A stretch of 64,000 nucleotides of DNA from Lumbricus terrestris (taxonomy: Eukaryota > Annelida > Clitellata > Crassiclitellata > Lumbricidae). Where the stretch lies: the NCBI GenBank assembly GCA_949752735.1, contig OX457039.1, positions 26,559,420-26,623,419 of the forward strand. Direction: 5' to 3'. Shown here piece by piece: positions 19,792-32,300 of this stretch (its first letter is position 1; every line of letters starts with the position of its first letter). The position numbers were made by a program, and so were the translations under genes. The notes below the pieces were generated by a model, which saw only the letters and a program-made list of their open reading frames with translations, was not told where the DNA came from and ran no database searches.

Positions 19792-22700
19792 AGTTCTTGA
19801 TTTCTGATATATTTCTTTCCTTTCCTTTGTTGTCGCTGTCTGTATTTGTTGTTTCTGCTGTCGATTTCCATTCTTTCTTTCGTCAATTCGTCAATTCTCT
19901 CAGTCCTTTGTTGTCGCTGTCTGTATTTGTCTGTATTTGTTGATTTCTCATGTATTACTTTTCTTTTCTTTGTCGTCACTGTCTGTATTTGTTCCTTCTG
20001 CTGTTGTTTTCCCACTCTTTCTTTCGTCAATTCTCTCAGTCCTTGATTTCTGCTGTATCTCTTTCTCTTTGCTAAGTCTTCACTGTCTGTATTTGTTGTT
20101 TCTGTTGTCGATTTCCATTCGTTCTTTCGTCAATTCTCTCGGTCCTTGATTTCTGATGTATTTCTTTCCTTTATATATTTCTATATTTGTCGTCACTGTC
20201 TGTGTTTGTTGTTTCTGCTGTCGATTTCCTTCCTTTCTTTCGTCAATTCTCTCAGTCCTTGATTTCTGCTCTCAATCTTTCTCTCTATCTTTCTTCGTCA
20301 CTCAGAATTGACGAAAGTTAGAGTGGGGACAACGTCAGCAGAAACACAGAAGGACAGTGTCTATCTGTATTGTCTGCTGTTGTTTTCCCACACTTTCTTT
20401 CATCAATTCTCTCTGTCCTTGATTTCTTCTGTATTTCTTTTTCTTTCTGTTGTCGTCACTGTCTTTTCTATGTTTCTGCTGTTGTTTTCCCACTCTTTCT
20501 TTCGTCAATTCTCTCAGTCCTTGATTTCTGCTGTATCTCTTTCTCTTTGTTAAGTCGTCACTGTCTGTCTGATATTTCTGCTGTCGTTTTCACCATTCTT
20601 TCTTTCGTCAATTCTCTCAGTTCTTGATTTCTGATGTATTTCTTTCCTTTCCTTTGTTGTCGCTGTCTGTATTTGTTGTTTCTGCTGTCGATTTCCATTC
20701 TTTCTTTCGTCAATTCTCTCAGTCCTTGATTTCTGATGTATTTCTTTCCTATTCTTTGTCGTCACTGTCTGTATTTGTTGTTTCTGCTGTCGATTTCCTT
20801 TCTTTCTTTCGTCAATTGTCTCAGTCCTTGGTTTCTGATGTATTTCTTGCCTTTTCTTTGTCGTCACTGTCTGTATTTGTTGTTTCTTCTGTCGATTTCC
20901 ATTCTTTCTTTCGTCAATTCTCTCAGTCCTTGATTTCTCATGTATTACTTTTCTTTTCTTTGTCGTCACTGTCTATATTTGTTGTTTCTGCTGTCGATTT
21001 CCATTCTTTCTTTCGTCAATTCTCTCAGTCCTTGATTTCTGATGTATTTCTTTCCTTTTCTTTGTCGTCACTGTCTGTATTTGTTGTTTCTGCTGTCGAT
21101 TTCCTTCCTTTCTTTCGTCAATTCTCTCAATTCTCGATTTCTGATGTATTTCTTTCCTTTTCTTTGTCGTCACTGTCTGTATTTGTTGTTTCTGCTGTCG
21201 ATTTCCAATCTTTCTTTCGTCAATTCTCTCAGTCCTTGATTTCTGATGTATTTCTTTCCTTTTCTTTGTCGTCACTGTCTGTGTTTGTTGTTTCTGCTGT
21301 CGATTTCATTCCTTTCTTTCGTCAATTTTCTCAGTCTTTGATTTCTGCTGTCAATCTTTCTCTCTATCTTTCTTCGTCACTCAGAATTGACGAAAGTTAG
21401 AGTGGGGACAACGTCATCAGAAACACAGACGGACAGTGTCTATCTGTATTGTCTGCTGTTGTTTTCCCACACTTTCTTTCGTCAATTCTCTCAGTCCTTG
21501 GTTTCTGATGTATTTCTTTCCTTTTCTTTGTCGTCACTGTCTGTATTTGTTGTTTCTGCTGTCGATTTTCGTTCTTTCTTTCGTCAATTCTCTCAGTCCT
21601 TGATTTCTGCTGTATTTCTTTCCTTTTCTTTGTCGTCACTGTCTGTATTTGTTGTTTCCTGCTGTGAATTTCCATTCTTTCTTTCGTCAATTCTCTCAGT
21701 CCTTGATTTCTGATGTATTTCTTTCCTTTTCTTTGTCGTCACTGTCTGTATTTGTTGTTTCTGCTGTCGATTTCCATTCTTTCTTTCGTCAATTCTCTCA
21801 GTCCTTGGTTTCTGATGTATTTCTTTCCTTTTCTTTGTCGTCACTGTCTGTATTTGTTGTTTCTGCTGTCGATTTCCATTCTTTCTTTCGTCAGTTCCCT
21901 AAGTCCTTGATTTCTGATGCATTTCTTTCCTTTTCTTTGTCGTCACTGTCTGTATTTGTTGTTTCTGCTCTCGTTTTCACCACTCTTTCTTTCGTCAATT
22001 CTCTCAGTCCTTGATTTCTGATGTATTTCTTTCCTTTCCTTAGTTGTCGCTGTCTGTATTTGTTGTTTCCGCTGTCGATTTTCATTCTTTCTTTCGTCAA
22101 TTCTCTCAGTCCTTGATTTCTGCTGTATTTCTTTCCTTTTCTTTGTCGTCACTGTCTGTATTTGTTGTTTCTGCTCTCGTTTTCACCACTCTTTCTTTCG
22201 TCAATTCTCTCAGTCCTTGATTTCTGCTGTATTTCTTTCCTTTCCTTAGTTGTCGCTGTCTGTATTTGTTGTTTCTGCTGTCGATTTTCATTCTTTCTTT
22301 CGTCAATTCTCTCAGTCCTTGATTTCTGCTGTATTTCTTTCCTTTTCTTTGTCGTCACTGTCTGTATTTGTTGTTTCTGCTCTCGTTTTCACCACTCTTT
22401 CTTTCGTCAATTCTCTCAGTCCTTGATTTCTGATGTATTTCTTTCCTTTCCTTAGTTGTCGCTGTCTGTATTTGTTGTTTCTGCTGTCGATTTACATTCT
22501 TTCTTTCGTCAATTCTCTCAGTTCTTGATTTCTCATGTATTTCTTTCCTTTTCTTTGTCGTCACTGTCTGTATTTGTTGTTTCTGTTGTCGATTTCCATT
22601 CTTTCTTTCGTCAATTCTCTCAGTCCTTGATTTCTGCTGTATCTCTTTCTCTTTGCTAAGTCGTCACTGTCTGTCTGATATTTCTGCTGTCGTTTTCACC

Positions 22701-25417
22701 ACTCTTTCTTTCGTCAATTCTCTCAGTTCTTGATTTCTGATGTATTTCTTTCCTTTCCTTTGTTGTCGCTGTCTGTATTTGTTGTTTCTGCTGTCGATTT
22801 CCATTCTTTCTTTCGTCAATTCTCTCAGTCCTTGATTTCTGATGTATTTCTTTCCTTTTCTTTGTCGTCACTGTCTGTATTTGTTGTTTCTGCTGTCGAT
22901 TTCCTTCCTTTCTTTCGTCAATTCTCTCAATTCTCGATTTCTGATGTATTTCTTTCCTTTTCTTTGTCGTCACTGTCTGTATTTGTTGTTTCTGCTGTCG
23001 ATTTCCATTCTTTCTTTCGTCAATTCTCTCAGTCCTTGATTTCTGATGTATTTCTTTCCTTTTCTTTGTCGTCACTGTCTGTATTTGTTGTTTCTGCTGT
23101 CGATTTCCATTCTTTCTTTCGTCAATTCTCTTAGTCCTTGATTTCTCATGTATTACTTTTCTTTTCTTTGTCGTCACTGTCTGTATTTGTTGTTTCTGCT
23201 GTTGTTTTCCCACTCTTTCTTTCGTCAATTCTCTCAGTCCTTGATTTCTGCTGTATTTCTTTTTCTTTCTGTTGTCGTCACTGTCTGTCTGATGTTTCTG
23301 CTGTTGTTTTCCCACTCTTTCTTTCGTCAATTCTCTCAGTCCTTGGTTTCTGATGTATTTCTTTCCTTTCCTTTGTCGTCACTGTCTGTATTTGTTGTTT
23401 CTGCTGTCGATTTCCTTTCTCTTTCGTCAATTCTCTCAGTGCTTGGTTTCTGATGTATTTCTTTCCTTTTCTTTGTCGTCACTGTCTGTATTTGTTGTTT
23501 CTGCTGTCGATTTCCATTCTTTCTTTCGTCAAATCTCTCTGTCCTTGATTTCTGATGTATTTCTTTCCTTTTCTTTGTCGTCACTGTCTGTATTTGTTGT
23601 TTCTGCTGTCGATTTCCATTCTTTCTTTCGTCAAATCTCTCTGTCCTTGATTTCTGATGTATTTCTTTCCTTTTCTTTGTCGTCACTGTCTGTATTTGTT
23701 GTTTCTGCTGTCGATTTCCATTCTTTCTTTCGTCACTTCTCTCAGTCCTTTTTTTACATGTATTTTTTTCCTTTTCTTTGTCGTCACTGTCTGTATTTGT
23801 TGTTTCTGCTGCTGTTTTCCCACTCTTTCTGTCGTCAATTCTCTCAGTCCTTCATTTCTGCTGTATCTCTTTCTCTTTGTTAAGTCGTCACTTTCTGTCT
23901 GATATTTCTGCTGTTGTTTTCCCACTCTTTCTTTCGTCAATTCTCTCAGTCCTTGATTTCTGCTGTATTTCTTTTTCTTTCTGTTGTCGTCACTGTCTGT
24001 CTGATGTTTCTGCTGTTGTTTTCCCACTCTTTCTTTCGTCAATTCTCTCAGTCCTTGGTTTCTGATGTATTTCTTTCCTTTCCTTTGTCGTCGCTGTCTG
24101 TATTTGTTGTTTCCTGCTGTGAATTTCGATTCTTTCTTTCGTCAATTCTCTCAGTCCTTGATTTCTGATGTATTTCTTTCCTTTTCTTTGTCGTCGCTGT
24201 CTGTATTTGTTGTTTCTGCTGTCGATTTCCATTCTTTCTTTCGTCAATTCTCTCAGTCCTTGATTTCTGATGTATTTCTTTCCTTTTCTTCGTCGTCACT
24301 GTCTGTATTTGTTGTTTCTGCTGTCGATTTCCATTCTTTCTATCGTCAATTCTCTCAGTCCTTTTTCTACAGGTATTTTTTTCCTTTTCTTTGTCGTCAC
24401 TGTCTGTTTATGTTTCTCTTGTTGTTTTCCCACTTTTTCTTTCGTCAATTCTCTCAGTCCTTGATTTCTGCTGTCAATCTTTCTCTCTATCTTTCTTCGT
24501 CACTCAGAATTGACGAAAGTTAGAGTGGAGACAACGTCAGCAGAAACACAGACAGACAGTGTCTGTCTGTAATGTCTGCTGTTGTTTTCCCACACTTTCT
24601 TTCGTCAATTCTCTCAGTCCTTGATTTCTGATGTATTTCTTTCCTTTTCTTTGTCGTCACTGTCTGTATTTGTTGTTTCCTGCTGTCGATTTCCATTCTT
24701 TCTTTCGTCAATTCTCTCAGTCCTTGATTTCTGATGTATTTCTTTCCTTTTCTTTGTCGTCACTGTCTGTATTTGTTGTTTCTGCTGTCGATTTCCATTC
24801 TTTCTTTCGTCAATTCTCTCAGTCCTTGATTTCTGATGTATTTCTTTCCTTTTCTTTGTCGTCACTGTCTGTATTTGTTGTTTCCTGCTGTGAATTTCCA
24901 TTCTTTCTTTCGTCAATTCTCTCAGTCCTTGATTTCTGATGTATTTCTTTCCTTTTCTTTGTCGTCGCTGTCTGTATTTGTTGTTTCTGCTGTCGATTTC
25001 CATTCTTTCTTTCGTCAATTCTCTCAGTCCTTGATTTCTGATGTATTTCTTTCCTTTTCTTCATCGTCACTGTCTGTATTTGTTGTTTCTGCTGTCGATT
25101 TCCATTCTTTCTTTCGCCAATTCTCTCAGTCCTTTTTTTACAGGTATTTTTTTCCTTTTCTTTGTCGTCACTGTCTGTATTTGTTGTTTCCTGCTTTCGA
25201 TTTCCATTCTTTCTTTCGGCAATTCTCTCAGTCCTTGATTTCTGATGTATTTCTTTCTTTTTCTTTGTCGTCACTGTCTGTATTTTTTGTTTCTGCTGTC
25301 GATTTCCATTCTTTTTTTCGTCAATTCTCTCAGTCCTTGATTTCTCATATATTTCTTTCCTTTTCTTTGTCGTCACTGTCTGTTTATGTTTCTCTTGTTG
25401 TTTTCCCACTCTTTCTT
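19792..25417 (+). repeat. Higher-order repeat, copy 2 (offset 7482)
   Basis: Partner of 12310-17935. Its right part also belongs to the later 6904-bp duplication, so the 7482-bp event is probably the older of the two. Confidence 0.87.
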
Positions 25418-28400
25418 TCGTCAATTCTCTCAGTCCTTGATTTCTGCTGTCAATCTTTCTCTCTATCTTTCTTCGTCACTCAGAATTGACGAAAGTTAGA
25501 GTGGAGACAACGTCAGCAGAAACACAGACAGACAGTGTCTGTCTGTAATGTCTGCTGTTGTTTTCCCACACTTTCTTTCGTCAATTCTCTCAGTCCTTGA
25601 TTTCTGATGTATTTCTTTCCTTTTCTTTGTCGTCACTGTCTGTATTTGTTGTTTCTGCTGTCGATTTCCATTCTTTCTTTCGTCAATTCTCTCAGTCCTT
25701 GATTTCTGATGTATTTCTTTCCTTTTCTTCATCGTCACTGTCTGTATTTGTTGTTTCTGCTGTCGATTTCCATTCTTTCTTTCGCCAATTCTCTCAGTCC
25801 TTTTTTTACAGGTATTTTTTTCCTTTTCTTTGTCGTCACTGTCTGTATTTGTTGTTTCTGCTGTTGTTTTTCCACTCTTTCTTTCGTCAATTCTCTCAGT
25901 CCTTGATTTCTGCTGTATTTCTTTTTCTTTCTGTTGTCGTCACTGTCTGTCTGATGTTTCTGCTGTTGTTTTCCCACTCTTTCTTTCGTCAATTCTCTCA
26001 GTCCTTGGTTTCTGATGTATTTCTTTCCTTTCCTTTGTCGTCACTGTCTGTATTTGTTGTTTCTGCTGTCGATTTCCTTTCTCTTTCGTCAATTCTCTCA
26101 GTCCTTGGTTTCTGATGTATTTTTTTCCTTTTCTTTGTCGTCACTGTCTGTATTTGTTGTTTCTGCTGTCGATTTCCATTCTTTCTTTCGTCAAATCTCT
26201 CTGTCCTTGATTTCTGATGTATTTCTTTCCTTTTCTTTGTCGTCACTGTCTGTATTTGTTGTTTCTGCTGTCGATTTCCATTCTTTCTTTCGTCAAATCT
26301 CTCTGTCCTTGATTTCTGATGTATTTCTTTCCTTTTCTTTGTCGTCACTGTCTGTATTTGTTGTTTCTGCTGTCGATTTCCATTCTTTCTTTCGTCAAAT
26401 CTCTCTGTGCTTGATTTCTGATGTATTTCTTTCCTTTTCTTTGTCGTCACTGTCTGTATTTGTTGTTTCTGCTGTCGATTTCCTTCCTTTCTTTCGTCAA
26501 TTCTCTCAGTCCTTGATTGAGGTATTTCTTTCCTTTTCTTTGTCGTCACTGTCTGTGTTTGTTGTTTCTGCTGTCGATTTCCATTCTTTCTTTCTTCAAT
26601 TCTCTCAGTCCTTGATTTCCCATGTATTTCTGTCCTTTTCTTTGTCGTCACTGTCTGTGTTTGTTGTCTCTGATGTTGATTTCCATTCTTTCTTTCGTCA
26701 ATTCTCTCAGTCCTTGATTTCTGATGTATTTCTTTCCTTTTCTTTGTCGTCACTGTCTGTATTTGTTGTTTCTGCTGTCGATTTCCTTCCTTTCTTTCGT
26801 CAATTCTCTCAGTCCTTGATTTCTGATGTATTTCTTTCCTTTCCTTTGTTGTCGCTGTCTGTATTTGTTGTTTCTGCTGTCGATTTCCATTCTTTCGTCA
26901 ATTCGTCAATTCTCTCAGTCCTTTGTTGTCGCTGTCTGTATTTGTCTGTATTTGTTGATTTCTCATGTATTACTTTTCTTTTCTTTGTCGTCACTGTCTG
27001 TATTTTTTCCTTCTGCTGTTGTTTTCCCACTCTTTCTTTCGTCAATTCTCTCAGTCCTTGATTTCTGCTGTATCTCTTTCTCTTTGCTAAGTCTTCACTG
27101 TCTGTATTTGTTGTTTCTGTTGTCGATTTCCATTCGTTCTTTCGTCTATTCTCTCAGTCCTTGATTTCTGATGTATTTCTTTCCTTTATATATTTCTATA
27201 TTTGTCGTCACTGTCTGTGTTTGTTGTTTCTGCTGTCGATTTTCTTCCTTTCTTTCGTCAATTCTCTCAGTCCTTGATTTCTGCTGTCAATCTTTCTCTC
27301 TATCTTTCTTCGTCACTCAGAATTGACGAAAGTTAGAGTGGGGACAACGTCAGCAGAAACACAGAAGGACAGTGTCTATCTGTATTGTCTGCTGTTGTTT
27401 TCCCACACTTTCTTTCATCAATTCTCTCTGTCCTTGATTTCTTCTGTATTTCTTTTTCTTTCTGTTGTCGTCACTGTCTTTTCTATGTTTCTGCTGTTGT
27501 TTTCCCACTCTTTCTTTCGTCAATTCTCTCAGTCCTTGATTTCTGCTGTATCTCTTTCTCTTTGTTAAGTCGTCACTGTCTGTCTGATATTTCTGCTGTC
27601 GTTTTCACCATTCTTTCTTTCGTCAATTCTCTCAGTTCTTGATTTCTGATGTATTTCTTTCCTTTCCTTTGTTGTCGCTGTCTGTATTTGTTGTTTCTGC
27701 TGTCGATTTCCATTCTTTCTTTCGTCAATTCTCTCAGTCCTTGATTTCTGATGTATTTCTTTCCTATTCTTTGTCGTCACTGTCTGTATTTGTTGTTTCT
27801 GCTGTCGATTTCCTTTCTCTTTCGTCAATTCTCTCAGTCCTTGGTTTCTGATGTATTTCTTTCCTTTTCTTTGTCGTCACTGTCTGTATTTGTTGTTTCT
27901 GCTGTCGATTTCCATTCTTTCTTTCGTCAAATCTCTCTGTCCTTGATTTCTGATGTATTTCTTTCCTTTTCTTTGTCGTCACTGTCTGTATTTGTTGTTT
28001 CTGCTGTCGATTTCCATTCTTTCTTTCGTCACTTCTCTCAGTCCTTTTTTTACATGTATTTTTTTCCTTTTCTTTGTCGTCACTGTCTGTATTTGTTGTT
28101 TCTGCTGCTGTTTTCCCACTCTTTCTGTCGTCAATTCTCTCAGTCCTTGATTTCTGCTGTATCTCTTTCTCTTTGTTAAGTCGTCACTTTCTGTCTGATA
28201 TTTCTGCTGTTGTTTTCCCACTCTTTCTTTCGTCAATTCTCTCAGTCCTTGATTTCTGCTGTATTTCTTTTTCTTTCTGTTGTCGTCACTGTCTGTCTGA
28301 TGTTTCTGCTGTTGTTTTCCCACTCTTTCTTTCGTCAATTCTCTCAGTCCTTGGTTTCTGATGTATTTCTTTCCTTTCCTTTGTCGTCGCTGTCTGTATT

Positions 28401-29383
28401 TGTTGTTTCCTGCTGTGAATTTCCATTCTTTTATTCGTCAATTCTCTCAGTCCTTGATTTCTGATGTATTTCTTTCCTTTTCTTTGTCGTCGCTGTCTGT
28501 ATTTGTTGTTTCTGCTGTCGATTTCCATTCTTTCTTTCGTCAATTCTCTCAGTCCTTGATTTCTGATGTATTTCTTTCCTTTTCTTCGTCGTCACTGTCT
28601 GTATTTGTTGTTTCTGCTGTCGATTTCCATTCTTTCTTTCGTCAATTCTCTCAGTCCTTTTTTTACAGGTATTTTTTTCCTTTTCTTTGTCGTCACTGTC
28701 TGTTTATGTTTCTCTTGTTGTTTTCCCACTTTTTCTTTCGTCAATTCTCTCAGTCCTTGATTTCTGCTGTCAATCTTTCTCTCTATCTTTCTTCGTCACT
28801 CAGAATTGACGAAAGTTAGAGTGGAGACAACGTCAGCAGAAACACAGACAGACAGTGTCTGTCTGTAATGTCTGCTGTTGTTTTCCCACACTTTCTTTCG
28901 TCAATTCTCTCAGTCCTTGATTTCTGATGTATTTCTTTCCTTTTCTTTGTCGTCACTGTCTGTATTTGTTGTTTCCTGCTGTCGATTTCCATTCTTTCTT
29001 TCGTCAATTCTCTCAGTCCTTGATTTCTGATGTATTTCTTTCCTTTTCTTTGTCGTCACTGTCTGTATTTGTTGTTTCTGCTGTCGATTTCCATTCTTTC
29101 TTTCGTCAATTCTCTCAGTCCTTGATTTCTGATGTATTTCTTTCCTTTTCTTTGTCGTCACTGTCTGTATTTGTTGTTTCCTGCTGTGAATTTCCATTCT
29201 TTCTTTCGTCAATTCTCTCAGTCCTTGATTTCTGATGTATTTCTTTCCTTTTCTTTGTCGTCGCTGTCTGTATTTGTTGTTTCTGCTGTCGATTTCCATT
29301 CTTTCTTTCGTCAATTCTCTCAGTCCTTGATTTCTGATGTATTTCTTTCCTTTTCTTCATCGTCACTGTCTGTATTTGTTGTT
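22480..29383 (+). repeat. Direct tandem duplication of 6904 bp, first copy
   Basis: Sequence features recur with a fixed 6904-bp shift, for example inverted-repeat modules at 24507, 25484, 27320 and 28803 versus 31411, 32388, 34224 and 35707. The duplicate follows immediately. Agreement extends to single-base variants (for example CTTTTATTCGTC at about 28430 and 35335), so this is a recent unequal exchange, or an assembly effect. Confidence 0.88.
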
Positions 29384-32300
29384 TCTGCTGTCGATTTACA
29401 TTCTTTCTTTCGTCAATTCTCTCAGTTCTTGATTTCTCATGTATTTCTTTCCTTTTCTTTGTCGTCACTGTCTGTATTTGTTGTTTCTGTTGTCGATTTC
29501 CATTCTTTCTTTCGTCAATTCTCTCAGTCCTTGATTTCTGCTGTATCTCTTTCTCTTTGCTAAGTCGTCACTGTCTGTCTGATATTTCTGCTGTCGTTTT
29601 CACCACTCTTTCTTTCGTCAATTCTCTCAGTTCTTGATTTCTGATGTATTTCTTTCCTTTCCTTTGTTGTCGCTGTCTGTATTTGTTGTTTCTGCTGTCG
29701 ATTTCCATTCTTTCTTTCGTCAATTCTCTCAGTCCTTGATTTCTGATGTATTTCTTTCCTTTTCTTTGTCGTCACTGTCTGTATTTGTTGTTTCTGCTGT
29801 CGATTTCCTTCCTTTCTTTCGTCAATTCTCTCAATTCTCGATTTCTGATGTATTTCTTTCCTTTTCTTTGTCGTCACTGTCTGTATTTGTTGTTTCTGCT
29901 GTCGATTTCCATTCTTTCTTTCGTCAATTCTCTCAGTCCTTGATTTCTGATGTATTTCTTTCCTTTTCTTTGTCGTCACTGTCTGTATTTGTTGTTTCTG
30001 CTGTCGATTTCCATTCTTTCTTTCGTCAATTCTCTTAGTCCTTGATTTCTCATGTATTACTTTTCTTTTCTTTGTCGTCACTGTCTGTATTTGTTGTTTC
30101 TGCTGTTGTTTTCCCACTCTTTCTTTCGTCAATTCTCTCAGTCCTTGATTTCTGCTGTATTTCTTTTTCTTTCTGTTGTCGTCACTGTCTGTCTGATGTT
30201 TCTGCTGTTGTTTTCCCACTCTTTCTTTCGTCAATTCTCTCAGTCCTTGGTTTCTGATGTATTTCTTTCCTTTCCTTTGTCGTCACTGTCTGTATTTGTT
30301 GTTTCTGCTGTCGATTTCCTTTCTCTTTCGTCAATTCTCTCAGTGCTTGGTTTCTGATGTATTTCTTTCCTTTTCTTTGTCGTCACTGTCTGTATTTGTT
30401 GTTTCTGCTGTCGATTTCCATTCTTTCTTTCGTCAAATCTCTCTGTCCTTGATTTCTGATGTATTTCTTTCCTTTTCTTTGTCGTCACTGTCTGTATTTG
30501 TTGTTTCTGCTGTCGATTTCCATTCTTTCTTTCGTCAAATCTCTCTGTCCTTGATTTCTGATGTATTTCTTTCCTTTTCTTTGTCGTCACTGTCTGTATT
30601 TGTTGTTTCTGCTGTCGATTTCCATTCTTTCTTTCGTCACTTCTCTCAGTCCTTTTTTTACATGTATTTTTTTCCTTTTCTTTGTCGTCACTGTCTGTAT
30701 TTGTTGTTTCTGCTGCTGTTTTCCCACTCTTTCTGTCGTCAATTCTCTCAGTCCTTGATTTCTGCTGTATCTCTTTCTCTTTGTTAAGTCGTCACTTTCT
30801 GTCTGATATTTCTGCTGTTGTTTTCCCACTCTTTCTTTCGTCAATTCTCTCAGTCCTTGATTTCTGCTGTATTTCTTTTTCTTTCTGTTGTCGTCACTGT
30901 CTGTCTGATGTTTCTGCTGTTGTTTTCCCACTCTTTCTTTCGTCAATTCTCTCAGTCCTTGGTTTCTGATGTATTTCTTTCCTTTCCTTTGTCGTCGCTG
31001 TCTGTATTTGTTGTTTCCTGCTGTGAATTTCGATTCTTTCTTTCGTCAATTCTCTCAGTCCTTGATTTCTGATGTATTTCTTTCCTTTTCTTTGTCGTCG
31101 CTGTCTGTATTTGTTGTTTCTGCTGTCGATTTCCATTCTTTCTTTCGTCAATTCTCTCAGTCCTTGATTTCTGATGTATTTCTTTCCTTTTCTTCGTCGT
31201 CACTGTCTGTATTTGTTGTTTCTGCTGTCGATTTCCATTCTTTCTATCGTCAATTCTCTCAGTCCTTTTTCTACAGGTATTTTTTTCCTTTTCTTTGTCG
31301 TCACTGTCTGTTTATGTTTCTCTTGTTGTTTTCCCACTTTTTCTTTCGTCAATTCTCTCAGTCCTTGATTTCTGCTGTCAATCTTTCTCTCTATCTTTCT
31401 TCGTCACTCAGAATTGACGAAAGTTAGAGTGGAGACAACGTCAGCAGAAACACAGACAGACAGTGTCTGTCTGTAATGTCTGCTGTTGTTTTCCCACACT
31501 TTCTTTCGTCAATTCTCTCAGTCCTTGATTTCTGATGTATTTCTTTCCTTTTCTTTGTCGTCACTGTCTGTATTTGTTGTTTCCTGCTGTCGATTTCCAT
31601 TCTTTCTTTCGTCAATTCTCTCAGTCCTTGATTTCTGATGTATTTCTTTCCTTTTCTTTGTCGTCACTGTCTGTATTTGTTGTTTCTGCTGTCGATTTCC
31701 ATTCTTTCTTTCGTCAATTCTCTCAGTCCTTGATTTCTGATGTATTTCTTTCCTTTTCTTTGTCGTCACTGTCTGTATTTGTTGTTTCCTGCTGTGAATT
31801 TCCATTCTTTCTTTCGTCAATTCTCTCAGTCCTTGATTTCTGATGTATTTCTTTCCTTTTCTTTGTCGTCGCTGTCTGTATTTGTTGTTTCTGCTGTCGA
31901 TTTCCATTCTTTCTTTCGTCAATTCTCTCAGTCCTTGATTTCTGATGTATTTCTTTCCTTTTCTTCATCGTCACTGTCTGTATTTGTTGTTTCTGCTGTC
32001 GATTTCCATTCTTTCTTTCGCCAATTCTCTCAGTCCTTTTTTTACAGGTATTTTTTTCCTTTTCTTTGTCGTCACTGTCTGTATTTGTTGTTTCCTGCTT
32101 TCGATTTCCATTCTTTCTTTCGTCAATTCTCTCAGTCCTTGATTTCTGATGTATTTCTTTCTTTTTCTTTGTCGTCACTGTCTGTATTTTTTGTTTCTGC
32201 TGTCGATTTCCATTCTTTTTTTCGTCAATTCTCTCAGTCCTTGATTTCTCATATATTTCTTTCCTTTTCTTTGTCGTCACTGTCTGTTTATGTTTCTCTT